NCBI GenBank assembly: GCA_007117175.1
Contig: SKGZ01000063.1
Span: forward strand, 1-9,390
From: Bacteriovoracales bacterium
Lineage (GTDB): Bacteria > Bdellovibrionota > Bacteriovoracia > Bacteriovoracales > Bacteriovoracaceae
Length of the DNA: 9,390 nt
Direction: 5' to 3'
Of the stretch, positions 1 through 8,120 are shown piece by piece; position 1 is the first letter of the stretch; every line of letters starts with the position of its first letter. The notes below the pieces were generated by a model. The model worked only from the letters and a program-made list of their open reading frames with translations. It ran no database searches and had not been told where the DNA came from. Both the position numbers and the translations under genes were made by a program.

Positions 1-1
1 A

Positions 2-463
2 AGAAAGCCTGCTCAGCAAAAAACAGAAACAACCATAGAGTTTAAAACTCGCCCATCAACGACCAGTACTCGCTCTTACTCGCAGCCTCAAACTCAATAC
101 CAAGTCAGCAATGATGAACTGGAAAGGGCCACTCAATACAGTGAGCCTGAATACGATTCTGTGGAAGATGAGACTGATAGCTATCGACCGGCCTTAAAAA
201 AGAGGGCCTATCGCAAACCTGCTGTCAGCAAGCTGAGACCGGAGTACAATGAACGCCAAGGAGCTGCCAGATCCGGTCGACAGGCGCGAAATGAAAGAAA
301 CGACTTAGGCTATGATGACTATGAGCAAGACAATGAGCGCTATCCTGATTCCTACCACCAAGAAGATTATGCTGAGGATGATCCATATCTAGAGGAAGAT
401 CCCTACTTCGAAGAGCAATATCCTGAGGACGAGACTGGCTACCCAGAGTACGATGACTTTTAG
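2..463 (+). CDS. 3' end of an unrecognised gene with an acidic, tyrosine-rich C-terminal tail (partial)
   Basis: The reading frame is open from the left edge of the window to a TAG at 461-463, giving 153 residues. The true start lies outside; the GTG at 161 is only an internal valine. The first half is rich in Gln, Thr, Ser, Pro and Arg. A basic stretch follows (around residues 62-102, many Arg and Lys), and the last 50 residues are dominated by Asp, Glu, Tyr and Pro with loose repeats of the type DPY-L/F-EE. This composition predicts an intrinsically disordered tail with a basic-then-acidic charge split. No catalytic motif, membrane segment or signal is visible. The gene ends 28 bp before tmk on the same strand with no terminator between, so co-transcription is likely. 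The function cannot be read from this fragment; the recognisable domain is probably upstream of the window. Confidence 0.7.
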   Translation, partial: RKPAQQKTETTIEFKTRPSTTSTRSYSQPQTQYQVSNDELERATQYSEPEYDSVEDETDSYRPALKKRAYRKPAVSKLRPEYNERQGAARSGRQARNERNDLGYDDYEQDNERYPDSYHQEDYAEDDPYLEEDPYFEEQYPEDETGYPEYDDF

Positions 464-491
464 TGTCTTATTGTGCTAGACTAGCTCGACT

Positions 492-1118
492 GTGATTAAA
501 AAAGGTTTACTCGTTAGTTTTGAAGGAATTGAAGGCTCGGGCAAGGGGACACAAATTAACCTGCTCACTGCAGTCCTTAAAGAAAATAAAATTCCTTGTC
601 AGGTGATTCGTGAACCAGGAACAACCTCACTTGGAAAACAAATTCGCGAAATTTTATTACATCGACAGTCTCATATCTGTATTATGAGCGAATTACTTTT
701 ATTTTTAGCGGCCAGAAAACAACTGATCGAAGAAAAGCTAGTCCCTGAATTATCTCATCGGCAAGTCATTATTCTTGATCGCTATACTGACTCAACATTG
801 GCCTATCAAGGAACGGCGCTGCCTCTTGAGCTGATTGAATCGCTACATGAAAAAGCGGAAATTCGTCTCAAGGCTGATCTTACTTTTTACCTTAAAATTG
901 ACTATCAACTTTCCTTAAAAAGACAAAAACAAAGAAATGAAAAACAAGATTTTTTTGAACAAAAAAAACAAGATTATTTTAATGCTGTTCTTAACAATTA
1001 TCAAAAAATAGCTGATCGGGAACCAGAACGTTTTAAAGTCATAGAGGCTGATCAGGATTTAACAAGTGTTCATCAACAAGTTCTTAAAATTTGGCAAAAA
1101 TATGAAAAAAATTTTTGA
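492..1118 (+). CDS. tmk: Thymidylate kinase (dTMP kinase)
   Basis: Cytoplasmic enzyme that phosphorylates dTMP to dTDP with ATP, the step before dTTP. At 208 residues it has the usual family length. The P-loop FEGIEGSGKGTQ is at residues 10-21, the REPG substrate loop at 40-43, the DRY motif at 96-98, and S101 with AYQG (104-107) completes the thymidine-pocket signature. A Lys/Arg-rich LID region with an aromatic run follows at about 143-170. The P-loop reads GKGT where most family members have GKTT or GKST, a mild oddity. The start must be the GTG at 492: an in-frame TAG at 477-479 closes the frame upstream and the motifs begin at once. No clear Shine-Dalgarno sequence precedes it, so translation may depend on coupling to the gene ending at 463. 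It overlaps the next gene by 17 bp. Confidence 0.95.
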   Translation: MIKKGLLVSFEGIEGSGKGTQINLLTAVLKENKIPCQVIREPGTTSLGKQIREILLHRQSHICIMSELLLFLAARKQLIEEKLVPELSHRQVIILDRYTDSTLAYQGTALPLELIESLHEKAEIRLKADLTFYLKIDYQLSLKRQKQRNEKQDFFEQKKQDYFNAVLNNYQKIADREPERFKVIEADQDLTSVHQQVLKIWQKYEKNF

Positions 1119-1845
1119 ACTTTACCAAAAAAACCAAATGCCTCATTTTTGGGTGATCCAACCCAATTCTGAACTGTCTGAAAAACAAGCCTTGTGGCAA
1201 TATTTCAAGACTGAATTTCAAAATTTTCTATCTAGCAAGTACAAGCTCTCTTACACTCAATTAGCAGACTGTGCAGACTTCATGATTCTAGACAGTGATG
1301 AAAAGACACTGAAAGTAGAACAAATGAATTCGATCGATTCCTTTCAACAAAACCCTCCCCTGCAGTTGCAATACCAATTCATTGTCATTACTGATGGCCA
1401 ATTATTGCAAAGACTGCATTGGAATAAAATGCTTAAAACTCTTGAAGAACCACACAATAACACAGTGATTTTCATCCTTAACCCCAGTTTACAAGTTTTA
1501 ATGCCTACCATCTCCTCTCGGGCCTACTACTACACAATAGAGCATAGTTTTCAGCAAGAAGGTCAAGACAAGATCTACTGTGCAAATTTATCTGAGTTAA
1601 ACGACTGGAGTACTTCTCAATTTCTAGAATGGTATGGAGAAAACAAGGCCAAAGAAAAAGAAATCATAAGACAGCTTCTGCAACAAATCAATCGTCAGTC
1701 AATAAATTTTACTCAGCATCAGCAACTTATCAATTTACTCAAGTGGAGTGAGGAATCAATACAGCTTAATAATAGCTTCAAAGAGCGAGCTTTGCTTTTC
1801 AAGCAAGTCATCAAACAGCTAGCGAGTCAATCAATTCTTTGCTAG
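1102..1845 (+). CDS. holB: Short DNA polymerase III delta-prime-like clamp-loader subunit
   Basis: Probable delta-prime subunit of the clamp loader that places the sliding clamp on DNA. From the ATG at 1102 it has 247 residues, well below the roughly 330 usual for delta-prime. The clearest signature is LKTLEEP at residues 111-117, followed by a hydrophobic strand and PTISSR (135-140), matching the LLKTLEEP and lLPTI.SRC elements of the DnaX/HolB family. The PHFWVIQP stretch (14-21) occupies the place of the family's HAYLF.GP strand, but no GxxGxGK follows and there are no zinc-ligand cysteines, so no ATP site can be seen. Family delta-prime is itself a non-hydrolysing subunit. The final Cys of SRC is Ala. 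A GTG at 1066 with AGGA at 1054-1057 is an alternative start adding 12 residues. The overlap with tmk suggests translational coupling. The position between tmk and a PSP1 gene, as in Bacillus, supports the call. Confidence 0.8.
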   Translation: MKKIFELYQKNQMPHFWVIQPNSELSEKQALWQYFKTEFQNFLSSKYKLSYTQLADCADFMILDSDEKTLKVEQMNSIDSFQQNPPLQLQYQFIVITDGQLLQRLHWNKMLKTLEEPHNNTVIFILNPSLQVLMPTISSRAYYYTIEHSFQQEGQDKIYCANLSELNDWSTSQFLEWYGENKAKEKEIIRQLLQQINRQSINFTQHQQLINLLKWSEESIQLNNSFKERALLFKQVIKQLASQSILC

Positions 1846-1847
1846 GA
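1844..1847 (+). promoter_or_regulatory. Ribosome binding site choosing the PSP1-gene start
   Basis: AGGA, overlapping the TAG stop of the preceding gene, lies 8 nt upstream of the ATG at 1856. The earlier in-frame ATG at 1847 overlaps this AGGA and has no Shine-Dalgarno sequence of its own, so 1856 is the better start. Confidence 0.55.
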
Positions 1848-1855
1848 TGACATTT

Positions 1856-2908
1856 ATGAGCGAAGAAAATCAAAGTGAGAAATCACGCTATAAACAAGGA
1901 CAACTACTTAATTTTGTCAACGTGCGCTTTCCTGGAAATGCCCGTAGTTTTTCCTTCTTTATTGGCAACCGCAAGTTTAGTTATGGGCAAAAAGTAATGG
2001 CCATGAGTGATCGCGGAATGGCAGTGGGCTACATTAATAGCTTCATTTACCAACTTCCTTTCAAAGAAGACATGTTGCCACTTCAAAGTATCAATAAAAT
2101 TGCCACCGAAGCTGATTTAGAGGAACAAAAGCAACATTATCAAAAGCAAAAAAGAACAGAAACAATCTGCAATGACCTCATTGCCCAATACAATCTGGAA
2201 ATGAACCTAACCCATGTGGAATTCACTCAATTTGGCAAAAAAGCAGTGTTTTATTTCACAGCACCTGCACGAGTGGATTTTAGGCAACTGGTCAAAGACC
2301 TAGTGCAAAATCTTAAAATGCGCATTGAGCTAAGGCAAATAAGCGTGCGCGATCGAGCAGCTTCTGTGGGAGGAATTGGTCCCTGCGGTCTACAGCTGTG
2401 CTGTTCATCGTTTTTAAAGCAATATGGCAATGTGGGCGTCAAAATGGCCAAAAATCAAGACCTCACTCTGAACTTTAGCAAACTCAATGGTGTCTGTGGT
2501 CAGTTAAAATGCTGTCTCCAATACGAAGACCAAGTCTATACTCATAAGAGAAAAAAACTTCCTGAAATGGGACAACTCATTGCGGTTAAAAATGGTGATC
2601 GCGGAAGAGTGATCAACCTCTTGCCGTTGATTGAACAATTTGACTTACTCACTCTCAAAGGAATTAAAAGACGTTACACCGCTGATCAATACCAAGCAAA
2701 GAACAAGACAGATTCTTTCGAGATGCCCAAAAGCTTTGAGCATGTGAGTGATGAAACTTCAATTATTATTGGTTTAGATGAGACCAAAGAGAGAGAAGAG
2801 AGTGCCAAGAGGGAAGAAATTCAGGCCATTGAAAACAGTTCAGTCGGTTACGGGGCAGAAGTGTTCAAAGAACTTTTTGGAGAAGAAACCCTCGCGACAG
2901 ATCATTAA
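1856..2908 (+). CDS. PSP1-domain (RicT/YaaT-like) iron-sulfur protein
   Basis: PSP1 C-terminal-domain protein of 350 residues, resembling RicT (YaaT) of Bacillus subtilis. RicT works in a cytoplasmic complex with RicA and RicF that carries [4Fe-4S] clusters and affects RNA processing and development. The hallmark is seen directly: GPCGLQLCC at residues 175-183, the FLKQYG and VKMAKNQ elements (186-201), then GVCGQLKCCLQYE (212-224). Cysteines 177, 182, 183, 214, 219 and 220 are the candidate cluster ligands. A KOW-like segment (about 237-275) follows, then a charged tail of some 75 residues with no recognised domain. An ATG at 1847 would add three residues but lacks a ribosome site. The gene directly follows the holB-like gene, the same order as tmk...holB-ricT in Bacillus. 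Family membership is firm; the exact role in this organism is not known from the sequence, and no RicA or RicF gene is in the window. Confidence 0.9.
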   Translation: MSEENQSEKSRYKQGQLLNFVNVRFPGNARSFSFFIGNRKFSYGQKVMAMSDRGMAVGYINSFIYQLPFKEDMLPLQSINKIATEADLEEQKQHYQKQKRTETICNDLIAQYNLEMNLTHVEFTQFGKKAVFYFTAPARVDFRQLVKDLVQNLKMRIELRQISVRDRAASVGGIGPCGLQLCCSSFLKQYGNVGVKMAKNQDLTLNFSKLNGVCGQLKCCLQYEDQVYTHKRKKLPEMGQLIAVKNGDRGRVINLLPLIEQFDLLTLKGIKRRYTADQYQAKNKTDSFEMPKSFEHVSDETSIIIGLDETKEREESAKREEIQAIENSSVGYGAEVFKELFGEETLATDH

Positions 2909-4329
2909 TAATAAGTTCGAGTTGGTTCTGTTTCCATATGAATTTCGTCACAATTTTCTTCATCATAGGCAATTTGTCTAAGCAGTGTTGCCGGAGGGCC
3001 AAAACGAGAAACCCTTTGCAAACGTAAATGCTCTTGCTCAAAGGCTTCAGCAATTCTCTTACTTTGAATGATCATTAAAGTTTCGTCGTTAATTTCATTA
3101 GCCGAAATAGACCAATTGTGCGATCCAAAAATAACCGAGCTTGAGTCTACCACTGCAAATTTATGATGTAATTTATCAGTAGGCTGTAACTGGGGAACCC
3201 CACCATACTGAATGCTACCTGGCCAGGGATTATTGGCACGCTGATAAAAACACAGGCCATCTCGATGCCATACTCTGGCGAGCCCCCACATATCCAATAA
3301 CTCACTATAATAACGAGTAGCAAAAGAGCGATCAATTAATAATCTTATGTCCCCGCCCTTTTTGAATAAAGGAAGAAGTGCATTAGAAAAGTGTTGCTCG
3401 GAGAAAACAAACAAGGCCATCCATACACTGTCTTGAGCTTGGGCCAAGTGTTGATAGATAGTACCGTTGGTAGATAAAGTCCATGGAATTCTTTTGCTAG
3501 TAGGAGAAAATTGTAAGGTGACGTCCATATCCCACCCTAATCTTTTGGTTTTTGGCATCCGAAAGGCTTTTTGAACACCAAAGGTGCCTGTCCCCATTTG
3601 CCCATTCCCCCACATAATCTTAAATTCTTCTTCAAAACTTTGAACCATTTCTTGTGAGTAAAAATACATTAGAGCATTTGCATTTCCCACACTACTTGGT
3701 TCATGATAATCCCCATGAATATCACTTCTGGTAAAATTAGCTGAAGTGACCACCACTAAATCATCATCAATAATAATAAACTTATGATGCATCAAGCCTG
3801 ATCCCTTAGAGCCATCAAAGGTGTCATCAATAATGGGAACTCCACCTCTGCGTACGATTGTTAGGGCGTCCCTGGTATTTAACTCATGTGAGTTGATACG
3901 CCCATCACCATTGATGTCAAGAAAGGTCAATTGAGATAAAATTTTTCTCTGAGCGTAGGGATCCATTAAGGCCAAAACCTCTGGTGGAACCCGTTCAAAA
4001 GTTAAAATACTACTGATATCAAAGTTGTAATTGTCCTCAAGGATTAAGCGAACATCAACACCTCTTCTCTTGGCCTGCACCATGGCCTGAGCTAAAAAGG
4101 GAGTGTTAATTTCCTGAACGGCCACATAAGCTCTATGACGAGCCTTTTGAATGGCCTCTATCATGATCCCTTCAAAATCGGCTCCAATCCTTAAGGACCC
4201 TCGATAAGGATCGGTATAGGTGAGATCCTCTTGATGATTAAAATAAACTCCGTTGGCTTGATTGAGATAGGATGCGAAAATTGTCGTAGGAAAGAAAAGT
4301 AAAAGTAAAAACAAGAACTTTTTTTGCAT
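2905..4329 (-). CDS. Secreted phospholipase-D-superfamily protein with an EF-hand-like calcium loop
   Basis: 474-residue exported protein with two HKD active-site motifs. A signal peptide is clear: KK at 3-4, a Leu/Phe-rich core to about 18, likely cleavage after A19, and no lipobox. HKD1 is H181-x-K183-x4-D188 with SAN at 196-198; HKD2 is H388-x-K390-x4-D395 with GSHN at 402-405. Paired HKD motifs form one active site that attacks phosphodiester bonds, in phospholipids (phospholipase D, cardiolipin synthase) or in nucleic acids (Nuc-type nucleases). The substrate cannot be decided here. Between the first core strands and HKD1 lies DINGDGRINSHE (138-149), a textbook 12-residue EF-hand/dockerin calcium loop. 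The absence of transmembrane helices after the signal argues against a classical cardiolipin synthase. The ATG at 4329 has AGGTGG six nt upstream. Its stop overlaps that of the convergent PSP1 gene. A role in attacking another cell's DNA or lipid is inference only. Confidence 0.9.
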   Translation of the reverse strand: MQKKFLFLLLLFFPTTIFASYLNQANGVYFNHQEDLTYTDPYRGSLRIGADFEGIMIEAIQKARHRAYVAVQEINTPFLAQAMVQAKRRGVDVRLILEDNYNFDISSILTFERVPPEVLALMDPYAQRKILSQLTFLDINGDGRINSHELNTRDALTIVRRGGVPIIDDTFDGSKGSGLMHHKFIIIDDDLVVVTSANFTRSDIHGDYHEPSSVGNANALMYFYSQEMVQSFEEEFKIMWGNGQMGTGTFGVQKAFRMPKTKRLGWDMDVTLQFSPTSKRIPWTLSTNGTIYQHLAQAQDSVWMALFVFSEQHFSNALLPLFKKGGDIRLLIDRSFATRYYSELLDMWGLARVWHRDGLCFYQRANNPWPGSIQYGGVPQLQPTDKLHHKFAVVDSSSVIFGSHNWSISANEINDETLMIIQSKRIAEAFEQEHLRLQRVSRFGPPATLLRQIAYDEENCDEIHMETEPTRTYY

Positions 4330-4335
4330 ACCCTG

Positions 4336-4341
4336 CCACCT
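4336..4341 (-). promoter_or_regulatory. Ribosome binding site of the phospholipase-D-family gene
   Basis: AGGTGG on the minus strand, six nt before the ATG at 4329. It differs from AGGAGG at one base and fixes the start directly in front of the signal peptide. Confidence 0.7.
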
Positions 4342-4378
4342 ATTCAGTTTTATATATAATTAATTAAAACTGTTATTC

Positions 4379-4408
4379 TCTATAAGTTATACTAATATCT
4401 TCTGTCAC
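4379..4408 (-). promoter_or_regulatory. Possible promoter of the phospholipase-D-family gene
   Basis: On the minus strand, GTGACA (4408-4403) and TATAGA (4384-4379) are separated by 18 bp and match the sigma70 -35 and -10 elements at 5/6 and 4/6. The surrounding stretch to the gene is very AT-rich and holds other -10-like words (TATAAC at 4391-4386, TATATA near 4355), so the exact promoter is uncertain. It lies just past the terminator at 4425-4463, where a separate promoter is expected. Confidence 0.35.
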
Positions 4409-4424
4409 TGATCTAGCTTTGAAA

Positions 4425-4463
4425 AGTAAAAAGGCGGAAAAATTTATTTCACGCCTTTTTACT
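4425..4463 (-). terminator. Perfect 12-bp inverted repeat, probable intrinsic terminator of nrdJ
   Basis: AGTAAAAAGGCG at 4425-4436 pairs exactly with CGCCTTTTTACT at 4452-4463 around a 15-nt loop. In either direction the hairpin ends in a GC base followed by TTTTT, so it can act as a bidirectional terminator. It lies about 40 bp after the nrdJ stop and 95 bp before the next start on the minus strand, placing it as the end of the nrdJ transcript. The U-tract is part of the stem, not beyond it, which is common in A-T...hairpin-T terminators. Confidence 0.8.
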
Positions 4464-4504
4464 ATAAGTCTTTATTTTTGCAGGATAAAAACTAATTTTT
4501 TAAG

Positions 4505-7500
4505 CTAGGAACAACCTGTCGTTGCCCCGCATGAATCACACTTTAAACAAGATCCATTGCGTATCAGAGTAAAAGCTCCGCAATCAGGACAAGCATCTCC
4601 TTCATAGCCCTGCCATTTAGCACTCTGTCGTTTGCGCTGAGAGGCGATCATCTCAGAATTTGTTTGCCGGTTAAACAGCTGAGTGGTGACAGAACCATCA
4701 GCACTCACCACTTCTTCTGTTTCAGCAATCATGGATAAAAGTGGCTCATCTGCTTCAGTCTCTCGGTCTATACTTTGAGGAGAAAGATCCTCTGGCTTCA
4801 CATGAACTAAGTCATAACGACCAAGATAACGACAGGCTAAATCTCTAAAAACATAATCAATCACTGAAGTGGTCATTTTGATATTATCGTGTCCGGTGAC
4901 AATTCCATTAGGTTCAAAGCGAGTGAAAGTAAATGCCTCTACAAATTCTTCTAAAGGCACGCCGTATTGCAGTCCTAAAGAAATGGCAATGGAAAAACAA
5001 TTCATCAAAGAGCGATAGGCAGCTCCTTCCTTATGCATATCTACAAAAATTTCGCCTAAGCTGCCATCACTGTATTGCCCTGTTCTCAAGTAAACCTTAT
5101 GCCCTCCCACATTAGCTTTTTGGGTGTAGCCACTACGACAATTCGGCAACGATTTTCGCTTAGAGCGCTCCTTGTAAATGATCTTCTCTGTGACTTTACT
5201 TGCTAATGTTTGAACTTGCTCCGCAGTTGAAAGCTCACTAAACTCTTCAGATTCCAGCCCCATTTCCTCAAAGGCCTGAGTATTCAAGGGTTGAGAAAGT
5301 TTGGAACCATCTCGATAGATAGCATTAGCCTTCGTCATCAAACTCCAAGAAAGTTGATAAGCTGCAGAAACATCTGCAATAGTCGCACTTTGAGGCATAT
5401 TAATCGTCTTAGAAATAGCTCCAGACAAATAGGGCTGCACTGCTGCCATCATGCGAATATGACCTTCTGGACTAATCACTCGCTTGCCATAACGGCCACA
5501 AGGATTGGCACAATCAAAGACGGCCATATGTTCCTCTTTTAAATGGGGTGCCCCCTCTAATGTCATAGTTCCACAGACATAGTCATTGGCTTGACGAATT
5601 TCATCACTAGAAAAACCAATCTGCTCAAGCAGATTAAAAGAAGAGTCTTTAAATTCGTCTTCACTTAATTTCAAAGTTTCTTTCAGAAAATCTTCTCCTA
5701 AATTATAAACAGAGAAGGCAAAGGTAATATCAAAAGCAGAAGAAAGTGCACTTTCAATAATACTAATCTTTTCATCAGTAAAACCTTTCTGTCTTAATTG
5801 CTGGTGAGTCACTGTTGGCGATCCTACCAGCGTGCCCTTGCCAACAGCGTAGTGAGTGATCTCTTCAATTTGCTCTTCACTATAACGTAAATACTTTAAC
5901 GCTTGAGGAACTGAACGATTAATAATCTTAAAATAACCACCACCCGCTAACTTCTTAAATTTAACCAAAGCAAAATCTGGTTCAATGCCAGTGGTATCAC
6001 AATCCATCACTAACCCAATTGTTCCCGTAGGAGCAAGTACTGTTGTCTGAGCATTGCGAAAACCAAATTTTTCTCCCAGCTCTAAGGCATCTCCCCATGC
6101 TTTTTGCGCCGCCTTAACAATATAGCCTGGAGCATTGGCCACATCTAAGGGCACTGGTTTTATGGTCAGCTCCTCATACTCTGCGCTATCCACTTGCATA
6201 ACCGCTCGACGGTGATTGCGAATCACCCTAAGCATTGGCTCACGATTGCTTTCAAAACCTGCAAAAGCTCCTAGCTCTTTGGCCATCAAAGCGGAAGTGC
6301 GATAGCTGGTTCCTCCCATTAAGGCAGTGATCGCCGCCGCCATTTGTCTACCTTCATGGGAATCGTAGGCTAGTCCCTGCACCATTAATAACGCTCCGAT
6401 ATTAGCATAGCCCAAGCCTAAGGTGCGGTAACGATAGGAGCGCAGTGCAATTTCCTTAGAGGGAAATTGCGCCATTAAAACTGAAATTTCTAAGGTAATC
6501 GTCCATAACTCACAGGCGTGAATAAAACCTTGCACATCAAAAAGTCCAGTGGTGGGATCCAAGAATTTCATCAAGTTTAAACTGGCTAAATTACAAGCAG
6601 TATCATCTAAAAACATATACTCCGAACAAGGGTTGGAAGCATTGATCCGACCATCATTAGGACAGGTGTGCCACTCATTAATAGTGTCATCAAACTGCAA
6701 ACCTGGATCAGCTGACTGCCAAGCAGCTTCACTAATTTTATCCCACAAGCTTTGAGCACTCACCTCTCGTAAGACCTTGCCATCTGTACGATTTTTCAAT
6801 TGCCAAGGTTTATTTTCCTTTAAGGCCTGAAAGAAACTATTGGGTACTCGAATAGAATTATTAGAGTTTTGCCCGCTGACAGTGGCATAGGCTTCTGAGT
6901 TCCAGTCAGTATTATAAACCTCAAACTCAATTTGCTGATAGCCTTGCTTAATCATCTCCATACAGCGATGAATATAATTCAAAGGAACAAAGTCCTTTTT
7001 AGCCGCTCGAATGGCCTTGGCTAGATCCCGATTCTTTTTTAAATCAAAACGCTCTTCTTGCTGCAGTGAACTCTGTGTGATCAACTGACAAATCTTTTGT
7101 AAGTGTTGTCGACAAATCTTTGAGCCACTCACTAAGGCTGCTACCTTGCGCTCTTCTTGCACCTTCCACAAAATAAAATCTTCAATATCTGGATGGTCCA
7201 AATCGAGGCAGACCATTTTCGCCGCTCGACGAGTGGTTCCCCCTGACTTAATGGCTCCAGCTGCGCGATCGCCAATCTTTAAAAATGACATCAGGCCAGA
7301 AGAGACTCCCCCTCCTGAGAGGGGTTCACCAAAAGCGCGAATAGCCGAAAAGTTGGTTCCAGTTCCCGAGCCATACTTAAAAAGCCTTGCCTCACGAGAC
7401 CATAAATCCATGATCCCACCTTCACCCACTAAATCATCTTGCACCGCTTGAATAAAGCAAGCGTGGGGTTGGGGCCTAGCGTAGGCAGAACTTGATTTTT

Positions 7501-8002
7501 TTAACTGCTCGTCACTGGGATCCACATAATAATGCCCTTGGGGTTTGCCAGTAATACCATAAGCGCTGTAAATCCCAGTGTTAAACCATTGAGGTGAATT
7601 AGGTGCTGCCATTTGCATGGCCAACATATAACGCATTTCATCTTGATAATTCTGAGCGTCCTCTTCTGAATCAAAGTATTGTCCCTCACGCCCCCAATTG
7701 GCCCAACATTGTGCCAAACGATCAAACACCTGGCGAGCATCAGTTTCTGATCCTAAAATAGGATTATTATTTTCATCTAATAAGACTTTACCTTTTTCAT
7801 CGGTTTGCGGCACACCAGCCTTGCGAAAATACTTCTGAGCGATAATATCAGTAGCCACCTGTGACCACTGCTTGGGCACATTCACTTCCATGGATTGTTT
7901 TTTAGAACCATCCACATTGCGCACTTCGCTGGTTCTCTTCTCGAACTCAATTCCAGCATAAGGTGATTGATTTTTTTTAGTATAAAATCTCTTGATTTTC
8001 AC
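4505..8002 (-). CDS. nrdJ: Adenosylcobalamin-dependent (class II) ribonucleoside reductase, long form
   Basis: Reduces ribonucleotides to deoxyribonucleotides with a thiyl radical made by adenosylcobalamin, so it needs no oxygen and no second subunit. The 1165 residues match the long proteobacterial NrdJ form. Seen in order: NSPQWFNTG (135-143); the redox cysteine in HACFIQ (C182); [12 protein letters not shown] (211-222); [10 protein letters not shown] (254-263); the catalytic NPCSE at 457-461 (N457, thiyl C459, E461); the partner redox cysteine C470, 11 residues on as in Thermotoga NrdJ; LAPTGTIG (657-664); a TSCPD-like region (about 967-1060). The C-terminal tail has a zinc-ribbon-like set C1138, C1141, C1152, C1155 and a terminal pair C1158/C1164 suited to re-reducing the active site. 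No N-terminal ATP cone is recognisable. The start is GTG at 8002, fixed by AAAGGAG six nt upstream. Its promoter carries NrdR-type operators. The enzyme is complete, with no missing key residue. Confidence 0.97.
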   Translation of the reverse strand: MKIKRFYTKKNQSPYAGIEFEKRTSEVRNVDGSKKQSMEVNVPKQWSQVATDIIAQKYFRKAGVPQTDEKGKVLLDENNNPILGSETDARQVFDRLAQCWANWGREGQYFDSEEDAQNYQDEMRYMLAMQMAAPNSPQWFNTGIYSAYGITGKPQGHYYVDPSDEQLKKSSSAYARPQPHACFIQAVQDDLVGEGGIMDLWSREARLFKYGSGTGTNFSAIRAFGEPLSGGGVSSGLMSFLKIGDRAAGAIKSGGTTRRAAKMVCLDLDHPDIEDFILWKVQEERKVAALVSGSKICRQHLQKICQLITQSSLQQEERFDLKKNRDLAKAIRAAKKDFVPLNYIHRCMEMIKQGYQQIEFEVYNTDWNSEAYATVSGQNSNNSIRVPNSFFQALKENKPWQLKNRTDGKVLREVSAQSLWDKISEAAWQSADPGLQFDDTINEWHTCPNDGRINASNPCSEYMFLDDTACNLASLNLMKFLDPTTGLFDVQGFIHACELWTITLEISVLMAQFPSKEIALRSYRYRTLGLGYANIGALLMVQGLAYDSHEGRQMAAAITALMGGTSYRTSALMAKELGAFAGFESNREPMLRVIRNHRRAVMQVDSAEYEELTIKPVPLDVANAPGYIVKAAQKAWGDALELGEKFGFRNAQTTVLAPTGTIGLVMDCDTTGIEPDFALVKFKKLAGGGYFKIINRSVPQALKYLRYSEEQIEEITHYAVGKGTLVGSPTVTHQQLRQKGFTDEKISIIESALSSAFDITFAFSVYNLGEDFLKETLKLSEDEFKDSSFNLLEQIGFSSDEIRQANDYVCGTMTLEGAPHLKEEHMAVFDCANPCGRYGKRVISPEGHIRMMAAVQPYLSGAISKTINMPQSATIADVSAAYQLSWSLMTKANAIYRDGSKLSQPLNTQAFEEMGLESEEFSELSTAEQVQTLASKVTEKIIYKERSKRKSLPNCRSGYTQKANVGGHKVYLRTGQYSDGSLGEIFVDMHKEGAAYRSLMNCFSIAISLGLQYGVPLEEFVEAFTFTRFEPNGIVTGHDNIKMTTSVIDYVFRDLACRYLGRYDLVHVKPEDLSPQSIDRETEADEPLLSMIAETEEVVSADGSVTTQLFNRQTNSEMIASQRKRQSAKWQGYEGDACPDCGAFTLIRNGSCLKCDSCGATTGCS

Positions 8003-8008
8003 AGTTCA

Positions 8009-8015
8009 CTCCTTT
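8009..8015 (-). promoter_or_regulatory. Ribosome binding site of nrdJ
   Basis: AAAGGAG on the minus strand, six nt upstream of the GTG at 8002. A strong Shine-Dalgarno sequence at ideal spacing settles the non-ATG start. Confidence 0.85.
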
Positions 8016-8050
8016 CCATCCTTGGGGGTCACATTGTCTTTATACATCCC

Positions 8051-8079
8051 ATTACAAGGCAAAGAGTGATTCCCGTCAA
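8051..8079 (-). promoter_or_regulatory. nrdJ promoter (TTGACG, 17 bp, TGTAAT)
   Basis: On the minus strand, the -35 element TTGACG (8079-8074) and the -10 element TGTAAT (8056-8051) each match the sigma70 consensus at 5/6 with the optimal 17-bp spacer. Transcription would begin near 8044, giving a leader of about 40 nt that ends in the AAAGGAG ribosome site. Such a leader is too short for a cobalamin riboswitch. The -35 element shares its first base with the proximal NrdR-like box. Confidence 0.7.
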
Positions 8080-8094
8080 CACAAGATATAGCTA
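8079..8094 (-). promoter_or_regulatory. Proximal NrdR-box-like operator
   Basis: Minus-strand TAGCTATATCTTGTGT fits the NrdR box pattern acaCwATATATwGtgt at all strongly conserved positions except one A-to-C change in the right half. It abuts and shares one base with the -35 element of the nrdJ promoter, so bound repressor would block RNA polymerase. NrdR is the ATP/dATP-sensing zinc-finger and ATP-cone repressor of ribonucleotide reductase genes; its own gene is not in the window. Confidence 0.7.
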
Positions 8095-8120
8095 CTTTTC
8101 CTGTCATTTTTCTGACGCAG

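Noticed and set aside
475..485. Small palindrome GCTAG-A-CTAGC between the first gene and tmk
   Set aside because: Five-base arms with a one-base centre are too short to fold as RNA and are expected by chance; it neither resembles a terminator nor a known operator.
1102..1118. Programmed frameshift from tmk into the holB-like gene at the A7-T5 run
   Set aside because: The downstream frame is +1 relative to tmk, no -1 slippery heptamer is in register, and an ATG lies at the overlap. Ordinary translational coupling explains it better.
7146..7451. Plus-strand open frame of 101 codons inside nrdJ
   Set aside because: It lies wholly antisense to strongly conserved NrdJ motifs and is a shadow of that coding sequence.
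8101..8118. Possible hairpin around the T5 run after the lipoprotein gene as a terminator
   Set aside because: The arms pair over only four to five bases and there is no following U-tract on the minus strand, so it is too weak to call.
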